A stretch of DNA of 64,000 nt from positions 80,937-144,936 of the forward strand of contig JAJZQY010000001.1 in the NCBI GenBank assembly GCA_021806605.1. Direction: 5' to 3'. The notes beneath the pieces were generated by a model. The model was not told the DNA's origin. It ran no database searches and saw only the letters and a list, made by a program, of their open reading frames with translations. The DNA is from Pseudomonadota bacterium (lineage in GTDB: Bacteria; Pseudomonadota; Gammaproteobacteria; Burkholderiales; JABEVD01). The position numbers were made by a program, and so were the translations under genes. Positions 36,042 through 48,025 of this stretch are shown here, piece after piece (within the stretch, counting starts at the first letter, position 1; each line of letters begins with the position of its first letter).

Positions 36042-37175
36042 TTATTCCACTACCCACTTCCCACCCCGGAATGCCAGTCTTCTCCCGGCTTCCGGTTCGT
36101 GTCCCGGCAGCTCGACCGCCACCCGCTTTCCCTGCCCGCGCAGCCTCGCAATTTCCTGCAGGAGCGCAGGATCCTTCGAATGGGGCGCAAATATGCAGTC
36201 CTCGTCGCGCGCGGCCGGCAAAATTTGCGCGACCTCCCTCAGGTCCATGCTGAAACCAGTCGCCGGGCGCGCCCTGCCGAAGGCGCGCCCGACTTCGTCG
36301 TAGCGCCCGCCGAGCGCCACCGCATTCGGACAGTTTTCCGCATAGACCGCGAATACCATGCCGCTGTGGTAATGATACCCGCGCAATTCCGCAAGGTCGA
36401 AGGAAAGGTCGGAAACGCTTCCGGCAAGCTCGACGGCGACGGCTTCCAGTTCGGCGAGCGCATCGGGCACACCGGAAAATCCCGAAAGTGCTTCTTTCGC
36501 CCGGGCCAGCACTTCCACTCCGCCATAGAGTTCGGGCAAGAGGCAGAGCGCGTCCCTCACCTTCGCATCCAGATGCGATGAAAGCTCCGCTATTCCCGGC
36601 AAATCCTTCGCCTGAAGCACCTGGAAAAGCTCGGACTCGAGATCCGGATCCATCCCGGAAACCCGGGCGATGCTCCTGAATACGCCGACATGCCCGAGAT
36701 CGAAATGGGGTTTTTTCACCCCGAGCAGGGAAAGGGCGTCGAGCATCAGCTTCTGGATTTCGATGTCGCTCTCGATGCCGGCATGGCCGTAAATGTCCGC
36801 GCCGATCTGCAACGGCTCGCGGGTCCGGGTGAGCCCGAGGGGAAGGGTATGCAGCACGCTTCCCGCATAGCAGAGCCTCGCAACGCCCTGACGGTTCAGA
36901 AGCTGCGCATCGATCCGGGCGACCTGAGGAGTGATGTCGGCCCTCAAACCGAGCAGTCTTCCGCTCATCTGGTCGACCAGCTTGAAGGTCCGGAGGTCCA
37001 TGTCGCTGCCGGTGCCGCTTCTCAGGGATTCGACGTATTCGATGAGGGGGGGCATCACGAGATCGTAGCCGTGGCCTCTGAAAAGGTCGAGCACCTGTCT
37101 GCGCATCGCCTCGATGCGGTGCGCATCCGGAGGCAAGATATCCTCGATATGTTCGGGAAGGATCCAGTTCTGCAT
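36042..37175 (-). CDS. hisZ: ATP phosphoribosyltransferase regulatory subunit HisZ
   Basis: 377 aa, a histidyl-tRNA-synthetase paralogue without aminoacylation function. It keeps class II synthetase features (ILPEHIEDILPPDAHRIEAM, RADITPQVARIDAQ) but has diverged in the HisRS substrate loops. HisZ is needed with the short form of HisG for the first step of histidine synthesis; hisG is not in the window. The place between hflC and purA is typical of Betaproteobacteria. Confidence 0.94.
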   Translation of the reverse strand: MQNWILPEHIEDILPPDAHRIEAMRRQVLDLFRGHGYDLVMPPLIEYVESLRSGTGSDMDLRTFKLVDQMSGRLLGLRADITPQVARIDAQLLNRQGVARLCYAGSVLHTLPLGLTRTREPLQIGADIYGHAGIESDIEIQKLMLDALSLLGVKKPHFDLGHVGVFRSIARVSGMDPDLESELFQVLQAKDLPGIAELSSHLDAKVRDALCLLPELYGGVEVLARAKEALSGFSGVPDALAELEAVAVELAGSVSDLSFDLAELRGYHYHSGMVFAVYAENCPNAVALGGRYDEVGRAFGRARPATGFSMDLREVAQILPAARDEDCIFAPHSKDPALLQEIARLRGQGKRVAVELPGHEPEAGRRLAFRGGKWVVE

Positions 37176-37258
37176 CGTGTTCTTCTTGGGGTGTGTCAGG
37201 CGGGGAAGTCTTCCGCAGCCGTCAGGACGGGAACCCGCAGCATGGCGCGGGCGCTACC

Positions 37259-38122
37259 CTATTTCGCCTTTCCCCCGCCATTCCTGAAATATTTGAAGAA
37301 TTCGGAGTCGGGCGAAATGACCAGCGTGCTGTTCTTTCCGTCGAAACTCCTGCGGTAGGCTTCCAGACTTCTGTAGAAGGCGTAGAATTCCGGGTTCTTG
37401 GAGAAGGCCTTGGCGTAGATCGCGGTCGCTGCCGCATCCCCCTCGCCCTTGACCTTCTGCGCGTCCCGGTAGGCGTTCGCGATGATGACTTCGCGCTGCC
37501 GGTCCGCATCCGCCCTGATCTGCTCCGATTCCGCAGCGCCTGTGGAGCGCAGTTCGTTGGCGACACGCTTCCTTTCCGCTTCCATCCGCCTGTAGACGGA
37601 ATCGCTGACCTGCTGCGGCAGGTCGACCCGCTTGAGGCGCACATCGACCACCTGGACGCCGATCTTGCGCGCATCCAGATCGCTTTTTTCGCGCATCAAG
37701 GCCATGATCATGTCGCGCTGCCCGGAAATGACGTCATGCACCGTCCGGTTGCCGAATTCGGCGCGCAGACTGGAATTGATCGTCTGAGAAAGACGCAGCT
37801 GCGCCCTCGCCTCGTCTCCGCCGGTGCTGATGTAGTACTGCCTCGGGTCAACGATGCGCCACTTGACGAAGGAATCGACGAGCACGTTCTTCTTCTCGGA
37901 AGTGATGTAGCGCTCGGGCTCGGGAGATTCGAAAGTCAGTATCCTGTTATCGAAATAGCGCACGTTCTGGATGAGCGGAATCTTCCAGTAGAGTCCCGGA
38001 GCGGTCTTGACCGAAACGATCTCGCCAAGCTGGAGCACCAGCGCGCTCTGCCTCTGGTCCACGGTGTACAGGCTGGAACTCAGCAGCACCAGGGCAATGA
38101 CAATGGAAACGATGTATTTCAT
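37259..38122 (-). CDS. hflC: FtsH-protease modulator HflC
   Basis: 287 aa, an SPFH/band-7 protein with an N-terminal signal-anchor (YIVSIVIALVLLSSSLYTV) and periplasmic band-7 domain (QRQSALVLQLGEIV). HflC and HflK form a cage around the membrane protease FtsH. The ATG overlaps the hflK stop (ATGA), so the pair is made together. Confidence 0.96.
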   Translation of the reverse strand: MKYIVSIVIALVLLSSSLYTVDQRQSALVLQLGEIVSVKTAPGLYWKIPLIQNVRYFDNRILTFESPEPERYITSEKKNVLVDSFVKWRIVDPRQYYISTGGDEARAQLRLSQTINSSLRAEFGNRTVHDVISGQRDMIMALMREKSDLDARKIGVQVVDVRLKRVDLPQQVSDSVYRRMEAERKRVANELRSTGAAESEQIRADADRQREVIIANAYRDAQKVKGEGDAAATAIYAKAFSKNPEFYAFYRSLEAYRRSFDGKNSTLVISPDSEFFKYFRNGGGKAK

Positions 38123-39285
38123 GGCCTGTCCTCCCGGTCGCGGTTGCGGAAGACGTCCCTCGATCGGTTATCCTGGGTAACAGGCGCTTTTGCGGCAGCC
38201 GCATCGTCCGGTTGAGGCGTAGGTGCGGCAGCAGTCGTCGCCTGCATCAGCTTGTCGAGCGGCAGATAAAGCAGATTCCCGCCCTTCTTCTGGTCGACCA
38301 GTACCTTGTTGGTGTTGCTCAGCACTTCCTGCATCGTCTCCAGATACATCCTCTCCCGGGTGACCCCGGGGGCCTTGTCGTATTCGGCCAGTATCTGCTG
38401 GAAGCGGCTCGCATCCCCTTCGGCATTGGCGATCACGCGCTGCTTGTATCCCAGGGCTTCCTGGGAAAGCCTCGCCGCAGCACCGGCTGCGCGCGGCACG
38501 ACATCGTTGGCATAGGCCTGCCCCTCGTTCTTCATGCGCTCCCTGTCCTGGTTCGCCTTGACCGCATCGTCGAAGGCAGCCTGGACCTGCTCGGGAGGCT
38601 GGGCATTCTGCATCGTGACCTTGCTGATGGCGATCCCCGCCTTGTAGCGGTCGAGTATTTTCTGCATCAGGACGGAAGCCTGGTCGGCGACCTGCTCGCG
38701 CCCTTCGTAGAGAACGAAATTCATCTTGCTCTTGCCAACCACCTCGCGAATGGCCGTTTCCGCAACCTGCTTCACCGCATCTTCGGGCGCACGGTTATTG
38801 AAAAGATACGCTTCCGGGTTCTTGATGATGTACTGGACGGCGAACTGGATGTCGACGATATTCTCGTCGTCGGTGAGCATCAGGGATTCCTGCGGAATCT
38901 TGCTCTTGACGTTGTTCCTGTAGCCGATCTCGACTGTCCTGACCGTTGAAACATCGACGATCTCGGCGCTCTCAATGGGATAGGGCAGATGCCAGCGCGG
39001 ACCGGGCATGGTCGTCTCGATATATTTGCCGAAGCGCAGCACGACGCCGCGCTGACTCGCATCGACGATGTAAAACCCACTCGCGAGCCAGATCAGGAAG
39101 GCGATCGCGACAAATATCCAGAGTCCTCCTCCCAGGCTGAAGCCGAGCTTCGGACCCATCGGGGCACCGCCGCCCTTCTTTCCGGAAAAAAGCGATTCGA
39201 GCTTCTGGTTGAAATTGCGCCAAAGCTCGTCGAGATCGGGAGGCCCCGACTTGCCGCCCCCCCATTGTGGATCGTTTAATCCCAT
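38119..39285 (-). CDS. hflK: FtsH-protease modulator HflK
   Basis: 388 aa. A cytosolic Gly/Pro-rich N-terminus (about 1-50) precedes one membrane helix (LWIFVAIAFLIWLASGFYIV) and the band-7 domain (ASQRGVVLRFGKYIETTMPG); the Ala/Pro C-terminal tail is variable in the family. Partner of HflC. It lies 14 bp downstream of hflX. Confidence 0.96.
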   Translation of the reverse strand: MGLNDPQWGGGKSGPPDLDELWRNFNQKLESLFSGKKGGGAPMGPKLGFSLGGGLWIFVAIAFLIWLASGFYIVDASQRGVVLRFGKYIETTMPGPRWHLPYPIESAEIVDVSTVRTVEIGYRNNVKSKIPQESLMLTDDENIVDIQFAVQYIIKNPEAYLFNNRAPEDAVKQVAETAIREVVGKSKMNFVLYEGREQVADQASVLMQKILDRYKAGIAISKVTMQNAQPPEQVQAAFDDAVKANQDRERMKNEGQAYANDVVPRAAGAAARLSQEALGYKQRVIANAEGDASRFQQILAEYDKAPGVTRERMYLETMQEVLSNTNKVLVDQKKGGNLLYLPLDKLMQATTAAAPTPQPDDAAAAKAPVTQDNRSRDVFRNRDREDRP

Positions 39286-39299
39286 TTTTCAAAAACCCG

Positions 39300-40424
39300 T
39301 CATATAGATGCCGCAGCAAGCCGCCCGGCCCCGAAATCATGGCGTTCGCCAAGGAATTCAGCGAGACATTGCCTGACCAGATCCAACCCCTCGCCGGTTC
39401 CGGCGCTCAGGTGAATTTTTTCGATTCTACCATATTCGTCTCGATCCCACCCCGCAGACCGGCCATTAATGTCTATCTTGTTGTAAACAAGAATCTGGGG
39501 AACGCTATCGGCCCCGATTTCCGCCAGAACACGGTTGACTTCCCTGATCTGATCGTCCCTTGCCGGATTGCTCGAATCCACCACATGCAGAAGCAGATCG
39601 GCATGAATGGTTTCTTCCAGCGTGGCGCAGAAGGAGGCGACGAGGGTGTGGGGCAGCTGCCTGATGAAGCCCACCGTATCGGACAGCACGACCTGGCCGC
39701 AGTCCGGGACGAACATGCGCCGCGAAGTGGTGTCCAGGGTGGCAAAAAGCTGGTTTGCCGCGTAGGCGTCCGACCGGGTCAGCGCATTGAACAGCGTGGA
39801 TTTTCCGGCATTGGTATAGCCGACTATGGATATCGAGGTGACATGGCCGCGCGCCCGCGAACGCCGCTGCACTTCGCGCTGCTGCCTGAGCTTCTTCAGC
39901 CGTTCCTTGAGCAGCTTGACCCTTTTGCCGATAAGCCTGCGGTCGGTCTCGAGCTGCGTTTCGCCGGGGCCCCGCAATCCTATCCCGCCCTTCTGGCGCT
40001 CCAGGTGGGTCCATCCGCGTATCAGCCGGGTGGAAAGATGCTCGAGCTGGGCGAGCTCTACCTGAAGCTTGCCTTCGAAGCTCTTCGCTCTCTGGGAAAA
40101 AATGTCTAGAATCAGGCTAGTGCGGTCGATCACGCGGCATTTCAACCTGCTTTCGAGGTTGCGCTGCTGCGCAGCGGATAGCTCGTGGTTGAAGACGACG
40201 AGGCTGGCGCCGGTTTCAGCAAGCGCCGCAGCCACTTCCTCGACTTTTCCGCTGCCTGCAAAGGTCGCGGAATCCGGGAATGCGCGCCTGCCCGTCACGG
40301 TGGCGAGCACCTGCGCTTTCGCACTGGAAGCGAGTTCCCTCAGCTCTTGCAGGCTCTCAAGGAAGCCGGGGTCGCCGAAATCCAGGGCGACAAGAACGGC
40401 CTCGTTGCCGTTTCTTTCACTCAT
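39300..40424 (-). CDS. hflX: ribosome-splitting GTPase HflX
   Basis: 374 aa. N-terminal HflX domain, the Gly-rich [18 protein letters not shown] segment, then a G domain with [13 protein letters not shown] (G1), DTVGF (G3) and YNKIDI (G4). HflX dissociates stalled 70S ribosomes after stress. The start overlaps nothing, but hfq ends 4 bp into its ATG (ATGA at 40421), so translation is coupled to hfq. Confidence 0.96.
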   Translation of the reverse strand: MSERNGNEAVLVALDFGDPGFLESLQELRELASSAKAQVLATVTGRRAFPDSATFAGSGKVEEVAAALAETGASLVVFNHELSAAQQRNLESRLKCRVIDRTSLILDIFSQRAKSFEGKLQVELAQLEHLSTRLIRGWTHLERQKGGIGLRGPGETQLETDRRLIGKRVKLLKERLKKLRQQREVQRRSRARGHVTSISIVGYTNAGKSTLFNALTRSDAYAANQLFATLDTTSRRMFVPDCGQVVLSDTVGFIRQLPHTLVASFCATLEETIHADLLLHVVDSSNPARDDQIREVNRVLAEIGADSVPQILVYNKIDINGRSAGWDRDEYGRIEKIHLSAGTGEGLDLVRQCLAEFLGERHDFGAGRLAAASI

Positions 40425-40660
40425 CCAGCCGCAGGGGGTTCGAACGGAATGGTTACCGGACGGGAGGGAACTACCGTCGATATGGCATGCTTGTAGACCA
40501 TTTGCGTGACCGTGTTCTTCAGGAGGATCACGTACTGATCGAAAGACTCGATCAACCCCTGAAGCTTGATGCCATTGACAAGATAAATCGAAACCGACAC
40601 ATGCTCCTTACGCAGCGTATTCAGGAACGGGTCTTGTAACATTTGCCCTTTTGCACTCAT
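40421..40660 (-). CDS. hfq: RNA chaperone Hfq
   Basis: 79 aa. Sm1 region ([20 protein letters not shown]) and Sm2 motif ([20 protein letters not shown] is the usual hallmark). Forms a hexamer that pairs small RNAs with mRNAs. The short C-terminus (IPFEPPAAG) is typical of Betaproteobacteria. The 118-bp gap to der (40661-40778) should hold its promoter; on the minus strand TAAAAT is a possible -10 but no good -35 is visible. Confidence 0.98.
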   Translation of the reverse strand: MSAKGQMLQDPFLNTLRKEHVSVSIYLVNGIKLQGLIESFDQYVILLKNTVTQMVYKHAISTVVPSRPVTIPFEPPAAG

Positions 40661-40778
40661 AAAACTTCTCCGATGTTATTGTCAACCTTTCCACATTTTA
40701 GACTAGTGTACAGGTTTGTGTTGAAAAACTTTGGAAACGCATTCAGGGGATTGGACAGGGCAGCCCTGAATAGGTTCA

Positions 40779-42176
40779 TCAGCCGTATCTTTTTCTGCCG
40801 AGAATTCGTTTGCGATGGGCGGCCCGTTTTTCGCTTTCGGTGGGAGGAGCGGGCTTCTTTCCCGAAAACGGATTCTTGCCTTTCTTGAATTCCACCTTGA
40901 GCGGCGCCCCCTTCAGTTCGAAGGCCTCCCTGAAGGTCTTTTCCAGGTAGCGCCGGTAGCTCTCCGGAATATGGTCCAGGGAAGTGCCGTGGATGATGAT
41001 GAGGGGGGGATTCATCCCGCCCTGATGCGCATAGCGCAGCTTCGGACGGAACGTCCCGGTACGCGGCGGCGCCTGCTTTTCGACTGCCGCGATCAGGAGC
41101 CGAGTGAGCTTGGGCGTGGAAAGCTTCGCCATGGCTGCGGCATGGGCTTCGTCCACCGACTTCATGAAAGCGTCCAGCCCAGTCTTGTAAAGGGCGGAAA
41201 TGTAATGGACGGAAGCGAAGCCGGTGAAATTGAGCTTCCTGGCGATATCCCTTTTCACGGTTTCCCGGGCGAACGGATCGAGACCGTCCCACTTGTTGAC
41301 CGCGATCACCAGCGAGCGCCCCGCTTCGAGAATGAAGCCGGCAATATGCGCATCCTGGTCGGAAATTTCAGCCCTGGCATCGAGCACCAGCACGACCACA
41401 TTGGCATCTTCCACGGCCTGCAGGGTCTTGACCACTGAAAATTTCTCCACCGCCTCGAACACCTTGCCGCGCCGCCTGATCCCGGCAGTATCGATCAGGG
41501 TATAGTGCCGGCCGCCGCGCTCGAACTCGACATGGATGCTGTCTCTCGTGGTGCCGGGCTGATCGAAGGCGATGACGCGCTCCTCGCCAAGCAGGGCATT
41601 GACCAGGGTCGACTTGCCTGCATTGGGCCTGCCCACGATGGCGATCCTCGGTCCTTCGACCAGGGAATGATCGGACTCCTCCTGGGGAAAGGAGGCAAGG
41701 GCGATCTCGACGAGATCGCGCACGTTGTCTCCGTGCGCCGAAGAAATGGGCAAAGGCTCGCCCAGCCCCAGCTCGTGGAACTCGGCCGAGACCACATGGC
41801 GCATCATGCCTTCGGTCTTGTTCACCACCAAGAAAACCGGACGCCCGGTTTTGCGCAGCTGCTCGCCGATGATCCTGTCCTGGGCAGTCAACCCGTCCCT
41901 GCCGTCGACCATGAACAGGATCACATCGGCTTCGTCTATCGCCTGCAGGGTCTGGCGCGCCATCTCGTGCAAAATACCGTCCTTCGCAACGGGCTCGAAC
42001 CCCCCGGTATCGACCACGAGGAAGGGTTTCTCGCCTATCCTGCCATGGCCGTAATGCCTGTCTCGCGTAAGCCCGGGAAAGTCGGCGACGATCGCATCAC
42101 GGCTTCGGGTGAGCCTGTTGAAAAGGGTCGATTTGCCGACATTGGGTCTGCCGACGATGACCAGGGTAGGCTTCAT
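40779..42176 (-). CDS. der: ribosome-assembly GTPase Der (EngA)
   Basis: 465 aa with two tandem G domains: [12 protein letters not shown] near residue 8 and [12 protein letters not shown] near 185, with DTGGF and DTAGI as G3 motifs, then a KH-like domain and a basic C-terminal tail ([24 protein letters not shown]). Needed for 50S assembly. It ends the bamB-side operon and starts 3 bp after bamB stops. Confidence 0.98.
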   Translation of the reverse strand: MKPTLVIVGRPNVGKSTLFNRLTRSRDAIVADFPGLTRDRHYGHGRIGEKPFLVVDTGGFEPVAKDGILHEMARQTLQAIDEADVILFMVDGRDGLTAQDRIIGEQLRKTGRPVFLVVNKTEGMMRHVVSAEFHELGLGEPLPISSAHGDNVRDLVEIALASFPQEESDHSLVEGPRIAIVGRPNAGKSTLVNALLGEERVIAFDQPGTTRDSIHVEFERGGRHYTLIDTAGIRRRGKVFEAVEKFSVVKTLQAVEDANVVVLVLDARAEISDQDAHIAGFILEAGRSLVIAVNKWDGLDPFARETVKRDIARKLNFTGFASVHYISALYKTGLDAFMKSVDEAHAAAMAKLSTPKLTRLLIAAVEKQAPPRTGTFRPKLRYAHQGGMNPPLIIIHGTSLDHIPESYRRYLEKTFREAFELKGAPLKVEFKKGKNPFSGKKPAPPTESEKRAAHRKRILGRKRYG

Positions 42177-42179
42177 CGA

Positions 42180-43313
42180 TCAGGGCACCGCCATCGCATA
42201 CAGATGCCCTTTTTGGGTCTGCACCAGGAACATGTCGCTGTTGAGGCGGACCGGCTGGAAGCGGATGGGGCTGCCGTCAGTATCGATCCTGGCGACAAGA
42301 TCGCCGTCGCTACGCCTCATGAAATGGACATAACCCTGCACATCCCCGACGACCACATAGCTGTCCTGGACATAGGGCGCCGTGATCCCTCGGCCTTCCA
42401 GTTCGGACTGCTTCCAGTAGGATGCGCCGGAAGCGCTGTCGAGGCTGAGGACATCCCCCTGGTCGCTGCTCACGAAGAAATTGCGCTTGTCGACGATCAT
42501 TCCGGCATAGCTGGAAACATCGGTCGACCAGATCAGTTCGCCCTTGGCGATATCGAAGCAGGCCAGTCTTCCCTGATAGGCAATCGCACATACCTGGAGC
42601 TCGTCGACGATCGGCAGGCTGGTGACGTCGGCTATCCTTTCGAGTTCCGTGGTGCCGTGGGATCGGGCCACCGCGCTCTCCCAGCTGACGGCGCCGGTCT
42701 GGATGTCGACCGAGACCAGCTTGCCGCCCGCAAATCCGGCATAAACCATGCCCTGCGATACCACAACTCCGGCGTAGCTGCGAATCGAAAGCGCAGGATT
42801 GGCATGCTGATAGACCCAAAGCTGCTTGCCGGTCTTTTCGTCCAGCCCGAAGATCCTACCGTCTGCCACACGGACGACCACGACCCCGTCGGCTATCTCC
42901 GGCACGCTCAAAAGCTCGCCGATCACATGATAATGCCACATCGCCTTGCCGGATTCATCATAAGCCAGCACCTCGCCGTCCTCGCTGCACACGACGACCA
43001 GTCCCTCCCCGGCCCCAACGCCCGCAGAAAGTTTGTGACCGGTATCGATCCTCCAGATCCTCCTGCCCTTGAGGCTCTCGAATCTGTACAGCTTGCCAGC
43101 ACGGGATGCGGCGAAAATCGCGCCGCCATCGACTGCAGGGATGAAAACGGAATCGTCCGCTGAACCGACATCGTCATCCCAGAGAATCAGTGGCTTGAAT
43201 GCTTGATGGATCTTCGGCAGTTTGGGTACCGTGGATTTCGAGCCGAAAAGATTGTGAATCGAAGCGCATCCCGAAATCGACGCAAGAAGGATAATAAAGA
43301 GCAGTTTTTTCAT
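42180..43313 (-). CDS. bamB: outer-membrane assembly lipoprotein BamB
   Basis: 377 aa. Lipoprotein signal with lipobox ISGC near residue 16 (LLASISGCASIH) followed by a PQQ-type beta-propeller with repeated W-x-D/G-R-Y-type blades (LYRFESLKGRRIWRIDTG, VLAYDESGKAMWHYHV, FGLDEKTGKQLWVYQ). BamB supports BamA in barrel insertion. Its ATG overlaps the yfgM stop, a common arrangement next to der. Confidence 0.96.
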   Translation of the reverse strand: MKKLLFIILLASISGCASIHNLFGSKSTVPKLPKIHQAFKPLILWDDDVGSADDSVFIPAVDGGAIFAASRAGKLYRFESLKGRRIWRIDTGHKLSAGVGAGEGLVVVCSEDGEVLAYDESGKAMWHYHVIGELLSVPEIADGVVVVRVADGRIFGLDEKTGKQLWVYQHANPALSIRSYAGVVVSQGMVYAGFAGGKLVSVDIQTGAVSWESAVARSHGTTELERIADVTSLPIVDELQVCAIAYQGRLACFDIAKGELIWSTDVSSYAGMIVDKRNFFVSSDQGDVLSLDSASGASYWKQSELEGRGITAPYVQDSYVVVGDVQGYVHFMRRSDGDLVARIDTDGSPIRFQPVRLNSDMFLVQTQKGHLYAMAVP

Positions 43314-43942
43314 TTTTCGCCTCCCGCCGAATCGAGCTTGATGCTCACGATATCGCGATAGGGGCTGGCCTTGTCGATCTTGTTGAGGGCAACCAGATAA
43401 GCGCTTCTCGCCTGTTCCTTGTTGCCCTGCGCGGTAAAGATATCTCCCTTAAGGTCGGAATAAAGTCCGTCGAAAGCTTCCCCGTGCTGTCCGTCGAGCA
43501 TGGCTATCGCATCCGGATATTTCTTGTCGTCGAACAGGATCCCGGCAAGCCGCAGCCGCGCAATATCCCTGAGCTCGGGTTCCTTGCTGTGGTCGAGAAC
43601 CCACTGCAGCTGCAGCTTGGCGTCGTTGGCCTCCCCTGCCTCGAAATCGCGCCCCGCGATGATCATGGCCGCTCTTGCCGCATAGGGGGTATCGGGAAAG
43701 GATTCCACGATGTTCGAAGCAGCGAGCCGGACTTTCTTGAGATCGGCATCGCCGCCCATTTTGGCGAGCGTATCGTACAAGGCGGACGCCTTTTCAGCCT
43801 GGCCATGCTGGTAGTGGCGATATCCCATGAAAGATGCCGCTGCGATCGAAGCTGCCACGATCCCTATCGTCAGCTTCTTTCCATGGCGCGTCAACCAGGC
43901 TTTGATGATTTCCAACTGCTGCTGTTCGTCCAGATCGTACAT
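43310..43942 (-). CDS. yfgM: YfgM-like tetratricopeptide membrane protein
   Basis: 210 aa. Short cytosolic N-terminus, one membrane helix (LTIGIVAASIAAASFMGY) and a periplasmic TPR domain (ARLRLAGILFDDKKYPDAI). E. coli YfgM (AncA) works with PpiD at the Sec translocon. I chose ATG 43942, which has GAGGGA 5 bp upstream; a TTG overlapping the hisS stop would add four residues. Confidence 0.9.
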   Translation of the reverse strand: MYDLDEQQQLEIIKAWLTRHGKKLTIGIVAASIAAASFMGYRHYQHGQAEKASALYDTLAKMGGDADLKKVRLAASNIVESFPDTPYAARAAMIIAGRDFEAGEANDAKLQLQWVLDHSKEPELRDIARLRLAGILFDDKKYPDAIAMLDGQHGEAFDGLYSDLKGDIFTAQGNKEQARSAYLVALNKIDKASPYRDIVSIKLDSAGGEK

Positions 43943-43950
43943 AGTTTCCC

Positions 43951-45215
43951 TCAAATTGATTGTGAGCGCAGCCAGGCTACGGCCTCTCCGAGGCCCATCC
44001 TGAACTGTCCCGCCTCTTCGCGCAAAGGCTTCAGCGTGATTTCGCCGGCAATCGCCTCGTCATCTCCGACGATCGCGGCAAAGCGCGACCCGCTGGCATC
44101 GGCCTTTTTCATCTGCGACTTGAAACTTCCCCCGCCGCAGTGGAGGATGACCGAAAAATCGTTGTCGCGCAAAAATTCCGCAGCGGTCACCGCGAACTTC
44201 GAGGCTGCCTGCCCCTGATGCACGAGATAGACATCCCCTGCTTCCGGAGAAACGCCGGAATTTTCTTCCTGAATCAGCGTCAGGATGCGCTCTATCCCGA
44301 TCGCGAAACCGCAAGCCGGCGTCGGCTTGCCGCCGATCTGCGAAACCAGTCCGTCGTATCTGCCGCCCGCGCAGACGGTTCCCTGCGCCCCGAGACGGTC
44401 GGTGACCCACTCGAACACCGTGCGATTGTAGTAGTCGAGCCCCCTGACTAGTCGGGCATTGATCTCGTAGCCAATGCCGAGCTCCCCCAGGATCACCTGC
44501 AGGCTTTCGAAATGGGCACGGGAGGCTTCGTCCAGTTCGTCGAGCAGCTTCGGCGCGCATTCCAGCATCTCGCGCATGGCGGGGTTCTTGCTATCCAGTA
44601 TCCTCAGGGGATTGCTGTGCAGCCGCCTTTTGGCATCCTCGTCGAGGATATCCTGGTGCTGCTCGAAATGCCTGATCAGCTTGCCCCTGTGCCTTGCCCT
44701 GGAAGCCGAGTCCCCGAGCGAATTGATCTCGAGCCTCACTCCGGAAATCCCCAGCTTGCGCCAGAGCCTCGCCGCCATGGCGATCTGTTCCGCATCGATA
44801 TCCGCCCCTTCGAACCCGAGCGCTTCCACCCCGACCTGATGGAACTGGCGGTAGCGGCCCTTTTGCGGACGCTCGTGGCGGAACATCGGTCCGCTGTAGG
44901 CAAGGCGCAACGGCCCCGGGTAGAGCAGGTTGTGCTGCAATACCGCGCGCACGCAGGAGGCGGTTCCTTCCGGCCTCAGGGTGAGGTGCTCGCCGTTAAG
45001 GTGATCCTCGAAGGTATACATTTCCTTTTCGACGATGTCGGTCACTTCCCCTATCGAACGCCTGAACAGGGCGGTCTGCTCCACGATGGGAAGGCGGATG
45101 GTGCGGTAGCCGTAAGCCGCCAGCCAATCCCGCACGGTTTCCTCGAAGAAATCCCACCAGTGCGCATGCTCGGGCAAGACATCGTTCATCCCCCTGATTG
45201 CTTGAATCTTTTCGC

Positions 45216-45219
<4 letters not shown>
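43951..45219 (-). CDS. hisS: histidyl-tRNA synthetase HisS
   Basis: 422 aa. Class II motifs: motif 1 region at the N-terminus ([17 protein letters not shown]), motif 2 ([19 protein letters not shown]), the HisA loop [14 protein letters not shown] and motif 3 (GFAIGIERI), then the anticodon-binding domain. It overlaps ispG by ATGA at 45216. Confidence 0.98.
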
Positions 45220-46433
<1,214 letters not shown>

Positions 46434-46436
46434 GGC

Positions 46437-47279
46437 CTATTTGAGCGTCAGGCGCGCCACTTCGACTTTGATGTAGGGAGCAAGATCGACAGGCCTGCCC
46501 TGATAGAACAGCCCGACGCCATGCGCATTGCCGATGACCAGGGTAAACGGCGCAGCGCCCGAAACGAACTGCTCCGAGCCTGCGGGATTGAGCTTCGAGA
46601 AAACTATCTTGCCGCCCGCATCCCTGATCTCGACCCAGGAAGCAACCCCGAAGACCAAGTGGATGGGGCCCGATGCTGCGGCAACTGCAGCAGGCTGCGA
46701 TGCCGGGGCGGGCAGAGGCCTCGGCACTTCGGCGGTAACGGGCGCGGGCTTCGGCGCCACAATAGGCGCAGCGGGCTGCTGCAATGGCTCGACAGGTGCT
46801 TTCGGAGCAACGGGCGCAGCAGGCGGTTGAGTCGCTCCAGTGGGCGCCGGTTTAGCCGGAACACCTGGTTTCGATTTGAGCTGCTGAGCAGGCGGCCTGG
46901 GAAGATGATTTTCCCGGTATATCTGGAATGCCAGAAGCAGAAACGCCAGCACCACGAACCCTATCGCATAGTGCACCCAGCTACTCTTCTGCCCTGTAGG
47001 GAAGGGAATGCCCTCGACCTTGGGCGGCACGATCGATTCCTCGGGCCGAGCCATGGTATCGAGCAGGGGCTCCGGATCGATTTGCAGCAGCTTCGCATAA
47101 TTCCTGACGAACCCTCGCACGAAGATGGCGCCGGGAAGCGCATCGTAATCCCCCCTCTCCAGCGCTTCGACCTGGTGGCGCGACAGCCTCATCTGGCTTG
47201 CGACCTCTTCCACCTTAAGCCCGCGCTTTTCACGCTCGGCCCGAAGAACGGGACCGGGGCTTGCTTCGTCGTTCGTCAT
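46437..47279 (-). CDS. RodZ-like helix-turn-helix membrane protein
   Basis: 280 aa. N-terminal XRE-type HTH (LRAEREKRGLKVEEVASQM, HQVEALERGDYDALPGAIFV), one membrane helix near residues 102-120 (IGFVVLAFLLLAFQIY), a long Pro/Ala linker (about 128-210) and a periplasmic DUF4115-type beta domain (SWVEIRDAGGKIVFSKLN). RodZ binds MreB and supports rod shape. The place between pilF and ispG is the usual one. I chose ATG 47279, which overlaps the pilF stop; the longer in-frame reading runs antisense to no domain match. Confidence 0.88.
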   Translation of the reverse strand: MTNDEASPGPVLRAEREKRGLKVEEVASQMRLSRHQVEALERGDYDALPGAIFVRGFVRNYAKLLQIDPEPLLDTMARPEESIVPPKVEGIPFPTGQKSSWVHYAIGFVVLAFLLLAFQIYRENHLPRPPAQQLKSKPGVPAKPAPTGATQPPAAPVAPKAPVEPLQQPAAPIVAPKPAPVTAEVPRPLPAPASQPAAVAAASGPIHLVFGVASWVEIRDAGGKIVFSKLNPAGSEQFVSGAAPFTLVIGNAHGVGLFYQGRPVDLAPYIKVEVARLTLK

Positions 47280-48025
47280 TTGAATTTCCCGTCCATGAGA
47301 TCCTGCGCCTCCCTGGAATCGGGGAAGCGATCTTTCAGCTGCGCCGCATAGTCCGCTTCGGCATCCGAACCGCCCGCCGCATGCTCTATCCTGATGCCGA
47401 GCCACAGACTTTCTGCAGTGGGCTCGGCCAGTTGCATGTAATTCGAGAGAAATCGCCTTGCGAGACTGTAATTCCCGGCCTGAAAATAAATCCCGGCGAG
47501 ACCGAGATTAGCCTGGGGAAGCCCGGAACGAATTTGCAGCGCTTCACGGTAGTAATTCTCCGCATCCTTGAAGCGATTCATGCGCTGAGAGCAGATTCCC
47601 GCATTGAGATAGGCTTTTTCCGGGGTCGCATAAAGCGGATTCAAAAATGCGGTTCTGAAATGCTTGATGGATTCCTCCTCCCGCTTCGTCTGGCAGAGGA
47701 ACCAGCCGTAGTTGTTGTTGATGTCGGCATCCCGGGGGCTAAAATCCAAGGCGCGCTCGAAATTCTGCTCCGCCTTGTCGTTCTCTCGCAGGGTCATGTA
47801 AACGAGCCCGCGCACATTGTAGGCCGGAGCATAGGTAGGATCCGCTTTGACTGCCGCATCGAGTTCCTGCAGGGCGACCGCATATTGCCCGCGGCTGAAA
47901 TAGCCCGCGCCGAGTTCGGTATGTACGGTTGCGCTGTCCCTTTTCTTCTGAGTGACGTCGACATGCGTCGGCTGGGAAGAGCATCCCGCCAGGACGACCA
48001 GAATCAGAAGCAATACCCTTTTCAT
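47276..48025 (-). CDS. pilF: type IV pilus assembly lipoprotein PilF (PilW)
   Basis: 249 aa. Lipobox LAGC ([10 protein letters not shown]) and six TPR units ([38 protein letters not shown]). The outer-membrane lipoprotein pilotin helps the PilQ secretin assemble. ATG 48025 overlaps the rlmN stop (ATGA). No other pilus gene is in the window, as is usual for this position. Confidence 0.93.
   Translation of the reverse strand: MKRVLLLILVVLAGCSSQPTHVDVTQKKRDSATVHTELGAGYFSRGQYAVALQELDAAVKADPTYAPAYNVRGLVYMTLRENDKAEQNFERALDFSPRDADINNNYGWFLCQTKREEESIKHFRTAFLNPLYATPEKAYLNAGICSQRMNRFKDAENYYREALQIRSGLPQANLGLAGIYFQAGNYSLARRFLSNYMQLAEPTAESLWLGIRIEHAAGGSDAEADYAAQLKDRFPDSREAQDLMDGKFK

Noticed and set aside
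37176-37258. Possible DUF2065-type small gene between hflC and hisZ
   Set aside because: Many relatives have one here, but this 83-bp gap holds no ribosome site or reading frame of that type.
47279-47405. In-frame N-terminal extension of the RodZ-like protein
   Set aside because: The 42 extra residues are Gly/Arg/Cys-rich and lie inside pilF; the HTH domain begins after ATG 47279, which overlaps the pilF stop.
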